Both the position numbers and the translations under genes were made by a program. From Candidatus Blautia equi (GTDB taxonomy: Bacteria; Bacillota; Clostridia; Lachnospirales; Lachnospiraceae), in NCBI GenBank assembly GCA_018064695.1, contig JAGHUU010000175.1, positions 1-14,511 of the forward strand: a DNA stretch of 14,511 nt, given 5' to 3'. The notes under the pieces are model-generated. The model had not been told where the DNA came from, made no database searches, and worked only from the letters and a program-made list of their open reading frames with translations. Positions 1 to 6,095 of this stretch are shown here, piece after piece. The stretch's first letter is position 1. Every line of letters starts with the position of its first letter.

Positions 1-335
1 ACGTATCTCTGATAGGTATCCACATAGACTTTGCAGGGCTCGCTCTCCAGCAGTCTGTAGCTTTTGCCGTGTCCGCAGTGCTCAACAATATATACATCAA
101 AACCATGAATCAGATAGTAATAGGTGAGCTCCGCATATTTATATGCGGTCTCTGTGAAGCCATGGGAGATCACCACTACCTGTTCAGGATTCTCTGCAAA
201 GTAATGATAGACTGCCAGAAGTTTGCCGTCCTTAGTCTTAAGGCGCATCTCTTTCTTTCTGGCGTTCAGATAAGGCCATACGGTCTGTTCCATATCCTCC
301 GCAAAGGCGGATTCACGGATCATCCAGTCTTCCAT
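1..335 (-). CDS. Alpha/beta hydrolase (lysophospholipase/serine aminopeptidase S33-like), 3' part missing
   Basis: The frame is open from ATG at 335 to the left edge, giving the first 111 residues; the C-terminal two thirds lie outside. A GGAGG ribosome binding site at 343-347, 7 bases before the ATG, supports the start. The sequence shows a beta strand followed by VVVISHGF (the HG oxyanion-hole motif typical of this fold), then VYIVEHCGHGKS, matching the D-x-R-G-H-G-x-S region of PldB-like lysophospholipases and monoglyceride lipases. The catalytic Ser, Asp and His are expected beyond the edge and are not visible. No signal peptide is seen, so the enzyme is probably cytoplasmic. It starts only 21 bases after the exporter permease stop and is probably the last visible gene of that operon. 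The family is secure; the substrate (lysolipid, acylglycerol or other ester) is not. Confidence 0.82.
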   Translation of the reverse strand, partial: MEDWMIRESAFAEDMEQTVWPYLNARKKEMRLKTKDGKLLAVYHYFAENPEQVVVISHGFTETAYKYAELTYYYLIHGFDVYIVEHCGHGKSYRLLESEPCKVYVDTYQRY

Positions 336-356
336 GTCTTGTCCTCCAATTAGTTT

Positions 357-1604
357 TTATTCACTTCTGAGTGCATCGATAGGGTTCAGGTTTGCAGCCT
401 TCACAGACGGCATCAGTCCAAAGACAACACCGATCAGTGTGGAGAATACAACTGATAAAACGATGGCCGGTACACTGATTGCACTCGGGGTTCCCGCCAC
501 CTTGGACACCACAGTGGATAGTCCGATTCCGGTTCCCACACCAATGAGACCGCCAATGCTGGTAAGAGTCGCTGCCTCTGTGAGGAACTGACCAAGAATG
601 GTCTTCTTTCTGGCTCCGATAGCCTTCTTAAGACCGATCTCCTTGGTTCTCTCTGTTACTGTTACCAGCATGATGTTCATAACACCGATACCGCCTACCA
701 GAAGGGAGATACCCGCGATCCAGATCAGCTGCTGCTGGGTGCTCTCACTGAGCTTCTGCATATTTTTAACCGTCTCCAGGGTATCGTTTGCACGATACTG
801 GAATTTGGTGGAACTGTCCAGACCCTGATTCAGCACATCCTGTACAGCCTTTCCGGCTTTACTCATGTTGTCGGTGGCATCAGCCTTGATGATGACATTC
901 TGGGATTCGTCGAATTTAAAGACGATCGGCCAGCATCTGTCAGGGATCATGACGGTACCTACTACACTCTCATAGGCAGAGTAGAAATCCTGCAGGGATT
1001 CGATTCGAATGGAATCCTGTGCTTTTCCCACAACGCCGATAATAACAAAAGGTTCCTGACCAATCTCAAGGGTTTTGCCCACAGGGTTTTCACCCGGCAT
1101 AAGGGTCTCTGCGGCATTGCTGTCCAGAACTACAACCTTTTTGAAATCGGAATAGTCGGATTCCACAAAGCCTCTGCCCTTCTGTACCTGATAGCCAAGG
1201 GTGTCAAAATAGTTCTTATCGATACCAAAAACCTTTCCGCCCTGCAGACCGGTATTCTGGTAGAATACGCTGCTGGAGTAGGAACGGCTGTAATAGAAGG
1301 TGGCGTTCACTACATGCTCCTGATTGCGCACGTCGTTCTTCATCTCGTCAGAGAGAACCGGCGGCTTGGCATTGCTCATGCCGTACTCAGGGTCGTACTC
1401 GTTGTCACCCTCTTTTAATTTAATCTCCACGGTATTGTTTCCGGCTCCGATCAGGTCCTCCTTGATCTGCTCGCTGGTTCCCTTGATGGTGGAAACGATG
1501 GCGATGATGGAAGCGATACCGATAATAATTCCAAGCATGGTAAGGAAGGATCTCATCTTATGAGACCAGATTCCCTGAAAAGAAATTCTTATATTCTCAA
1601 ACAT
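357..1604 (-). CDS. ABC transporter permease, MacB/YknZ type (FtsX-like)
   Basis: 415 residues, the usual size of this family. A cytoplasmic N-terminus leads into transmembrane helix 1 (about 17-40, with MLGIIIGIASIIAI). A large extracytoplasmic MacB-type domain follows (about 42-285), then the FtsX core with three helices (about 290-315, 345-372, 378-402). Family hallmarks are GGIGVMNIMLVTVTERTKEI with the following IGARK coupling stretch, and the C-terminal NPIDALR. Such permeases work as dimers with a MacB/LolD-type ATPase. They use a mechanotransmission mechanism on substrates at the outer face of the membrane rather than classical import. AAGGAG at 1611-1616, 6 bases before the ATG, supports the start. 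It begins 14 bases after the adaptor 2 stop, so it belongs to the exporter operon. The closest described arrangement is Bacillus YknXYZ, implicated in defence against a killing peptide; transfer of that role here is inference. Confidence 0.93.
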   Translation of the reverse strand: MFENIRISFQGIWSHKMRSFLTMLGIIIGIASIIAIVSTIKGTSEQIKEDLIGAGNNTVEIKLKEGDNEYDPEYGMSNAKPPVLSDEMKNDVRNQEHVVNATFYYSRSYSSSVFYQNTGLQGGKVFGIDKNYFDTLGYQVQKGRGFVESDYSDFKKVVVLDSNAAETLMPGENPVGKTLEIGQEPFVIIGVVGKAQDSIRIESLQDFYSAYESVVGTVMIPDRCWPIVFKFDESQNVIIKADATDNMSKAGKAVQDVLNQGLDSSTKFQYRANDTLETVKNMQKLSESTQQQLIWIAGISLLVGGIGVMNIMLVTVTERTKEIGLKKAIGARKKTILGQFLTEAATLTSIGGLIGVGTGIGLSTVVSKVAGTPSAISVPAIVLSVVFSTLIGVVFGLMPSVKAANLNPIDALRSE

Positions 1605-1618
1605 TCTGATCTCCTTCC

Positions 1619-3601
1619 TTAGTAGTTGTAAAGTTCATCCACGGAGCCTTCACGGGTCTTTACGCCGTCCTGCACTGCTTTTCCGTATGGGAATGCAATA
1701 TAGTCCTTGCGGCTGAGTCCCGCCTGGACAATGACACTGTAACCGTAATCTACGTTTCCGCCTACTTTGATATAGGTCTTCTGAAGGACGCCGTCCTTCT
1801 CTTTATAGACATAGCTCTTTCCGTTCTCAGAGCGCACAAAGGCCTTGGAAATGACGAGCTTGTTCTTCTCATCCGCACTGTTTTTCAGCTTGATCTGAAG
1901 CCAGTCACCGTCGGATACCTGAAGGCTGGTGTCATCGATGGAAGCAGAAAATGTGTAGTTTGAAACGTTTGGATTGGATTCTCCGTAGTAGCCGAATTCG
2001 TTCCCTTCCATAGGATAATCGGAAACGGACATAACTGTGGCGTCAAATCTGCCGTACTGGTAGCTCATGCAGTCCAGAACAGTGCCAGGCTCCACCTGGT
2101 CTAAAAGCATCTCGCTGATGCTGCCCGTTACATAATATCCCTGTTTGCTCTTAACAGTGAGCAGATTGCCGTTGCCGGAATCGCCTGTGTTGGCTACGAT
2201 ACCGTCAAGTCTTGCATAAACGACCTGATTTTTTACCTTGCGCTCCAGCTTGGCAATGTTCATGGAGCTCTCTTCTACGTCGATCTTCAGGGAGTTTACA
2301 CGGCTCTCCTGCTGACGGATGGCCTCCTGACGGGTGATGGTTGGCTCGTCGCCGCCCATGCCTCCGCCTCCGCCGTCAAATGGTGGGATGTCCGGCTCTT
2401 CCGGTCTGGTAGGGATCGCTTCTTCTTTATGATATTCCATCTCCGCAAGCGGATAGACAGGCTCCTCTAAAAGACCGCCGTTTACAAGGAAATATCCGTA
2501 ACAGGATTCCATACGGTTCTCTGTATCAGCAACTTCATCATTATCATGGAACTCCAGCTGGTACCAGAAGCCGCCCTCGTGGAGCAGTTCGGTTCCCTGG
2601 GCATTGTAGCCCGCCATCAGGTTCAGGAAATATCCTGTAGCCACAATGGAGTCTGCCTCGGAAGAACAGAGGAAAATAAACGGATCTTCCTCGGTACCGG
2701 TTCCGGTAACAGGAACGGTGGTTCCGTCCAGTCTTTCAAGGAATACAAGGTCTGTCTGATAGAAGTCCTCGTTTGGTTCTCCGGATGGGTTCATCTCCCA
2801 CTCTTCATGGAAATCATCCACGTCCATAAAGTCATCGCCGCTGGTATCCCCGGATGGCTCCTGCGGTGTCTGTGGCTGGTCATTTTCGCCCGGCTGGATG
2901 TCAGGATTCTGGTTGTAGATATCCTGATAGTCTTCTTCTCCGGCAAATTCGCCGTCGCCGCCTGTTGGCTGGTTATGGGATGGCTCATCGTCTCCCATAT
3001 CCACAATATACTCTGCGTCTCTGCTGCCGTCAGGTTCATAATAATTGTCGTTGGCGAAATCCTCAGCAAAATCTGCTGCATGTACGATCAATGCAGGATA
3101 AAAGATTGCTGCCACGGCAAGATTGCTGCCACGGATACTGCCGGAAATGGAATCCAGACTATCGCCCATGTTGTAGAAGGATTCGTCCTCCGGATCTACA
3201 ATAGGTCCGCCGTTTTTCAGGCTTGCCAGACGCTTCATGGCCTTTTCATAATCATTTTCAATGAGCTGGTGCTTCAGCTTTGCAATATTCAGCTCCATCT
3301 CCACGAGAGTCATGTCAAAGGATACAAGCTTGTCTCCCTTGGAAACGGTATCGCCCTCAAAGACATACATCTCGTCCACGATCATATCTTTATCGATGCG
3401 GACATTCTGCATAACATTGGTGGTGATATTTCCCTCGATTACCGTATCCTCAGAATAGTAATCGCTGGCCAGGGAGCTGACAGGAACTACAAGTACCTCC
3501 ACCTCTCTGGATTTTTTTATGTAATTCAGTGCTCCTGCACCGGATGCGCCAACTACGGCCACCGTGAGAGTCACTGCGAGAAGCTTTTTCCATACACTCA
3601 T
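1619..3601 (-). CDS. Membrane-fusion (HlyD/MacA/YknX-like) adaptor 2 with a large hairpin insertion
   Basis: 660 residues, far longer than the usual 350-450 of YknX/MacA adaptors. Order: N-terminal membrane anchor (6-28); first half of the barrel-sandwich domain (about 55-98, with VFEGDTVSKGDKLVSFD); first hairpin helix (about 100-130); an insertion of about 290 residues (131-420); second hairpin helix (about 421-458); second half of the sandwich (about 459-485, VVYARLDGIVANTG); beta barrel and membrane-proximal domain (about 487-645, with DYIAFP at 633-638). The two helices and the two sandwich halves match the family, so the protein is intact and the extra length is inserted sequence. It starts inside an ATGA overlap with the ATPase gene, with a purine-rich AGGAGAGAGGGG upstream. 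It probably forms an extracytoplasmic collar on the permease, alone or with adaptor 1. The substrate is unknown. Confidence 0.88.
   Translation of the reverse strand: MSVWKKLLAVTLTVAVVGASGAGALNYIKKSREVEVLVVPVSSLASDYYSEDTVIEGNITTNVMQNVRIDKDMIVDEMYVFEGDTVSKGDKLVSFDMTLVEMELNIAKLKHQLIENDYEKAMKRLASLKNGGPIVDPEDESFYNMGDSLDSISGSIRGSNLAVAAIFYPALIVHAADFAEDFANDNYYEPDGSRDAEYIVDMGDDEPSHNQPTGGDGEFAGEEDYQDIYNQNPDIQPGENDQPQTPQEPSGDTSGDDFMDVDDFHEEWEMNPSGEPNEDFYQTDLVFLERLDGTTVPVTGTGTEEDPFIFLCSSEADSIVATGYFLNLMAGYNAQGTELLHEGGFWYQLEFHDNDEVADTENRMESCYGYFLVNGGLLEEPVYPLAEMEYHKEEAIPTRPEEPDIPPFDGGGGGMGGDEPTITRQEAIRQQESRVNSLKIDVEESSMNIAKLERKVKNQVVYARLDGIVANTGDSGNGNLLTVKSKQGYYVTGSISEMLLDQVEPGTVLDCMSYQYGRFDATVMSVSDYPMEGNEFGYYGESNPNVSNYTFSASIDDTSLQVSDGDWLQIKLKNSADEKNKLVISKAFVRSENGKSYVYKEKDGVLQKTYIKVGGNVDYGYSVIVQAGLSRKDYIAFPYGKAVQDGVKTREGSVDELYNY
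2342..3211 (-). other. Insertion within the adaptor 2 helical hairpin (acidic linker plus putative small domain)
   Basis: This encodes residues 131-420 of adaptor 2. It starts with a GGPIVDPED turn and a hydrophobic stretch (159-176). An acidic, Pro/Gln/Asn-rich low-complexity linker follows (about 180-280). Next comes a more ordered stretch (about 281-395) opening with DLVFLERLDGTTVPVTGTGT and continuing EEDPFIFL, with GYFLNLMAGYN and GGFWYQLEF. A Pro-rich segment and the Gly-rich linker GGGGGMGG lead back into the second hairpin helix. I do not recognise the ordered segment as a named domain; its aromatic and Gly pattern suggests a small beta-rich module. In Gram-negative adaptors the hairpin tip meets the TolC channel. 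Here there is no outer membrane, so the insert occupies the distal end pointing into the cell wall. Confidence 0.6.
3102..3134 (-). repeat. 17-bp tandem duplication inside the adaptor 2 gene, read in two frames
   Basis: Two perfect 16-base copies (3102-3117 and 3119-3134; minus-strand unit CCGTGGCAGCAATCTT) are separated by one base, a 17-base period. Because 17 is not a multiple of three, the first copy is translated as R-G-S-N-L and the second as V-A-A-I-F. Translating by eye with one unit removed gives a TGA stop 13 codons after the remaining copy, which would cut the adaptor within its insertion. Copy number is therefore coupled to reading frame. Whether this ever slips in cells is unknown. 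Confidence 0.85.
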
Positions 3602-4278
3602 GGTGTCACCCCTCTCTCCTTCATTTCGCCGTCACGGATCATGCAAACACGTTTGGCATGGTTGGCAATCTCGGCGTCATGGGTGATCATAAGGACTGTA
3701 ACGCCCTCCTCATTTAATTTCCGGAATAACTCCATAACCTGCGCACCGGACTTACTGTCAAGCGCACCGGTAGGCTCATCTGCCAGAAGAAGCTTAGGAT
3801 TGTTCACAATAGCACGGGCAATGGCAACCCTCTGCATCTGTCCACCGGAAAGCTGGTTCGGACGGAAGTTTACACGGTCGGAAAGACCTACACGCTCAAG
3901 GGCCTTGAGGGCTCTCTCACGGCGCTCTTTCTTTGGTACTCTGGCATAGTTTAACGGCATCTCCACGTTCTGGAGTGCGGTCTGCTTTGGCATAAGGTGA
4001 AAGCTCTGGAATACAAAGCCGATCTTATGAAGACGGATATCTGCCATCTCGTTTTCCGAACAGGCGCGGATATCTTTTCCATCCAGGTAGAAGGTACCCT
4101 CGGTGGCCTGGTCCAGGCATCCGATGATGTTCATAAGGGTGGACTTGCCGGAACCGGATGGTCCCATGATGGCAACGTACTCGCCCTCCTCCATGGAGAA
4201 GTTTACGTCTTTTAATACCGGGAGCTTATTTTTACCCAGCATATATTCTTTATAAATTCCCTTCAGTTCCAGAATCAT
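3598..4278 (-). CDS. ABC transporter ATPase, MacB/LolD/YknY type
   Basis: 226 residues, a complete stand-alone ATPase of the lipoprotein/peptide exporter (MacB/LolD) group. Visible motifs are Walker A GPSGSGKS (39-46), Q-loop Gln91 in FVFQSF, signature LSGGQ (143-147), Walker B LLLADEP (163-169) with Glu168 as likely catalytic base, D-loop ALD, and H-loop His200 in ITHD. All key residues are present, so it should hydrolyse ATP as a dimer under two permease subunits. The start overlaps the adaptor 1 stop in an ATGA, and its own stop overlaps the adaptor 2 start in another ATGA. A GGAGG sits 7 bases before the ATG, inside the adaptor 1 coding end. The overlaps point to translational coupling, keeping subunit amounts in step. 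Family assignment is secure; the exported substrate cannot be told. Confidence 0.96.
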   Translation of the reverse strand: MILELKGIYKEYMLGKNKLPVLKDVNFSMEEGEYVAIMGPSGSGKSTLMNIIGCLDQATEGTFYLDGKDIRACSENEMADIRLHKIGFVFQSFHLMPKQTALQNVEMPLNYARVPKKERRERALKALERVGLSDRVNFRPNQLSGGQMQRVAIARAIVNNPKLLLADEPTGALDSKSGAQVMELFRKLNEEGVTVLMITHDAEIANHAKRVCMIRDGEMKERGVTP

Positions 4279-5879
4279 CCGACTGCCTCCATATCATCAG
4301 AAAATTCTCCCATCTCACCTTCAGCTCCGAAATCTTCCATATCGCCGAAGTAGGAAGGCTCGTTATCAGGGAAAAGATCCGCCTCATCTATAATAGGCAT
4401 TCCCTCAAAACCGCCGACGCCTTCAACCTCTTCATAACCTTCCATGTCATCGAAGCTGCCCATGTCGTCAAAGCCGCCCATATCATCAAAGCCGGCAAGA
4501 TCATCCATCATCACAGGCTCAAGATCAGGGAATTCTGCCATGTCATCCTCAGGGAAATCCATTTCAGGGTCAAACTCGCCGTCCCAGTTCATGTCGTCCT
4601 CAGGGAAGTCGCCCCAGTCGTCTCCGCCGGAGAAATCGCCTGCAAGCTCCTCATCTGTGGTAGTAGGAAGTCCTTCCTCCAGAGCATCGGATGGGAATGC
4701 AATATAGTCGTCCTTCTTAAGGCCTTCCAGGATCTCGTACTCGCCCAGCATCTCGTTGTACTGGCCAACGGTGATCTTGCGAAGCTCCAGTTTGTTTTTC
4801 TCGTTAGCGAACCATACATGCGGTACATCATCAATGTAAAGAATGTATGCATCGCTCAGCCATACACCTGTCTTGGAAACCATCTGGCCGTTATCTAACT
4901 CGATATATACGTGCTGTCCAAGCATCAGGCCGTCGGAGCTTTCCAGATCTACATAGAATGGGTAGGTGGAGGAGTTGGTCTCGCCCTCGCTGGCATCGTA
5001 CATTCCCCAGCGATTGTTGTTTCCGCTGGAACCGTTCTCTCTGTCAATAATGCCAATGTAGCCATGCCATATTTCCTGTTCATCGGCACGGGAACGGATG
5101 AGCATGGAATCGCCCTCGTTCAGATAATGGATGTTCAGCTCGTTGACAGAACCTTTTACGCGGTATCCGCCGGTGCTTAAGATCTTGATAAAGGAGTTGT
5201 CCTGGGACTCTCCGTAGCCGTAACCATAGCCATAGCTGCTGCCGTAGTCATCCATGGTATCGGAAACGCCCTCATCCCCGCCGGAGGAGAGCTGGTTGCT
5301 GTCTACCTTCTGGATTACACCTTCAATAGGGCTTCGAACCTCTGTATTTCCGGTTGCACTCTGGAGTCTGTCGATCTCGCTCTGCTTGCTGGCCTGATCG
5401 TACTCGTTTTTCTTAAGATTCATTTTGGCTGTTTCGATCTCGATGGTATAGGAGAGCTGGCTGTCTTTTTTCGCCTTGGTCTTCTCCTTCTCCAGGACCT
5501 CGATCTGGTGTTCCAGACCGGCAGCCTCGTTAACAAGCTTATCCAGATCCAGTCTGGCAAGCTTCAGGCTTTCCTCAATATGGGAAAGATCGTATTCAAA
5601 AAGGAGCTGGCCTTTCTTTACCACGTCTCCTGCTTTTACGCTGACTTCGCTTACTTTTCTGCCGGATTCGATCTTGATCTCAACTGTCTCCTGCGCTTCC
5701 ACTACGCCCGCGTAACGGTTAATATATCCACTGTTCATGGCAGTCAGTTCGGACACCTGTGATACAAATACTGCGTTTTCAGGTGCCGGTGCCAGATTCT
5801 CTGTATAATACCAGTAGCCGCCTGCTCCGGCGCCTCCCAGAACGATTAATGTTGCTAATATTGCCAAGCCTTTTTTCAT
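4275..5879 (-). CDS. Membrane-fusion (HlyD/MacA/YknX-like) adaptor 1 with acidic C-terminal tail
   Basis: 534 residues from ATG 5879. I prefer this start because AGAGAGG (5888-5894) lies 8 bases upstream, whereas the in-frame ATG at 5906 has no visible binding site and would add nine polar residues before the anchor. Order: membrane anchor (about 5-25), barrel-sandwich first half (about 58-97, VKAGDVVKKGQLLFEYD), coiled-coil hairpin (about 99-174, uninterrupted), sandwich second half (about 179-196, VRSPIEGVIQKVD), a Tyr-Gly run (212-223), beta barrel and membrane-proximal domain (about 230-400, DYIAFP at 391-396). The tail (about 408-534) is rich in Asp, Glu, Gly, Met and Phe. It is the first gene of the exporter operon and overlaps the ATPase gene by 4 bases. 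It shares DYIAFP and the G-x-V-x-G-S-(I/V)-x-E motif with adaptor 2, so the two are probably old paralogues forming one collar. Confidence 0.88.
   Translation of the reverse strand: MKKGLAILATLIVLGGAGAGGYWYYTENLAPAPENAVFVSQVSELTAMNSGYINRYAGVVEAQETVEIKIESGRKVSEVSVKAGDVVKKGQLLFEYDLSHIEESLKLARLDLDKLVNEAAGLEHQIEVLEKEKTKAKKDSQLSYTIEIETAKMNLKKNEYDQASKQSEIDRLQSATGNTEVRSPIEGVIQKVDSNQLSSGGDEGVSDTMDDYGSSYGYGYGYGESQDNSFIKILSTGGYRVKGSVNELNIHYLNEGDSMLIRSRADEQEIWHGYIGIIDRENGSSGNNNRWGMYDASEGETNSSTYPFYVDLESSDGLMLGQHVYIELDNGQMVSKTGVWLSDAYILYIDDVPHVWFANEKNKLELRKITVGQYNEMLGEYEILEGLKKDDYIAFPSDALEEGLPTTTDEELAGDFSGGDDWGDFPEDDMNWDGEFDPEMDFPEDDMAEFPDLEPVMMDDLAGFDDMGGFDDMGSFDDMEGYEEVEGVGGFEGMPIIDEADLFPDNEPSYFGDMEDFGAEGEMGEFSDDMEAVG
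4425..4496 (-). repeat. 18-bp in-frame tandem repeat in the adaptor 1 tail
   Basis: Three clear units and a fourth diverged one encode the six-residue pattern (A/G)-G/S-F-D-D-M: AGFDDM, GGFDDM, GSFDDM, then EGYEEV. At DNA level the copies share codons for Phe-Asp-Asp-Met with only scattered third-position changes, suggesting recent local duplication. Loss or gain of units would keep the frame and change only tail length. Confidence 0.75.
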
Positions 5880-5912
5880 ATCAATAGCCTCTCTTTTCAC
5901 AGACATTAACTA

Positions 5913-5931
5913 CTATAATAGCAGATTATAG
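5913..5931. promoter_or_regulatory. Inverted repeat over the exporter promoter (possible operator)
   Basis: CTATAAT and ATTATAG are perfect 7-base arms around AGCAG. The right arm contains the TATAAT of the minus-strand exporter promoter, and the left arm covers the expected transcription start. A repressor dimer here would block the promoter, but AT-rich promoter DNA can form such a palindrome by chance, and the small window gives no regulator gene to pair with it. Confidence 0.35.
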
Positions 5932-5953
5932 CGCAAAAGAAAAGTTTCTTCCA
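5925..5953 (-). promoter_or_regulatory. Probable sigma-A promoter of the exporter operon
   Basis: On the minus strand a perfect -10 TATAAT (5925-5930) lies 17 bases from a weak -35 TGGAAG (5948-5953, three of six matches to TTGACA). Transcription would begin near 5917, about 38 bases before ATG 5879. The alternative ATG at 5906 would leave a leader of only about 11 bases and no ribosome binding site. The weak -35 hints at a regulated or activator-helped promoter. Confidence 0.5.
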
Positions 5954-6021
5954 CATACCTGTAATGATTTAAGGAATTTTTCATATTATTTATGACTTTT
6001 TCATGACATTTCCTGCTTTTT

Positions 6022-6050
6022 TTGACTTTGAGTACAATATCTGGTATAAT
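6022..6050 (+). promoter_or_regulatory. Strong sigma-A promoter of the lipoprotein gene
   Basis: TTGACT (6022-6027), a 17-base spacer, and a perfect TATAAT (6045-6050) preceded by TGG, an extended -10 feature. This is five of six plus six of six consensus matches at ideal spacing. Transcription would start about 6057, roughly 40 bases before the lipoprotein ATG. Confidence 0.85.
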
Positions 6051-6095
6051 AAACGGATAAAAGCTATAAAAATCCAAGGAAAGGAATTACTTTTT

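Noticed and set aside
2791..3204. Frameshift or pseudogene in adaptor 2 because of the 17-bp duplication and low-complexity region
   Set aside because: The frame stays open through both copies and continues into the second hairpin helix, sandwich half and membrane-proximal domain with all family motifs, so the gene as sequenced is intact.
2546..3949. 467-codon open frame on the plus strand
   Set aside because: It lies antisense to adaptor 2 and the ATPase, both of which carry clear family motifs. It has no ribosome binding site, and its Ile/Val/His/Cys-rich translation resembles no protein. It is an antisense artefact.
5981..5995. Short inverted repeat TCATA-TTATT-TATGA in the divergent intergenic region
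   Set aside because: Five-base AT-rich arms are expected by chance in such DNA, and it coincides with no promoter element of either gene.
6003..6095. Longer N-terminus for the lipoprotein from an upstream ATG
   Set aside because: It would start before the TTGACT/TATAAT promoter and would bury the signal peptide behind 31 extra residues. The ATG at 6096 has a binding site and the signal peptide directly after it.
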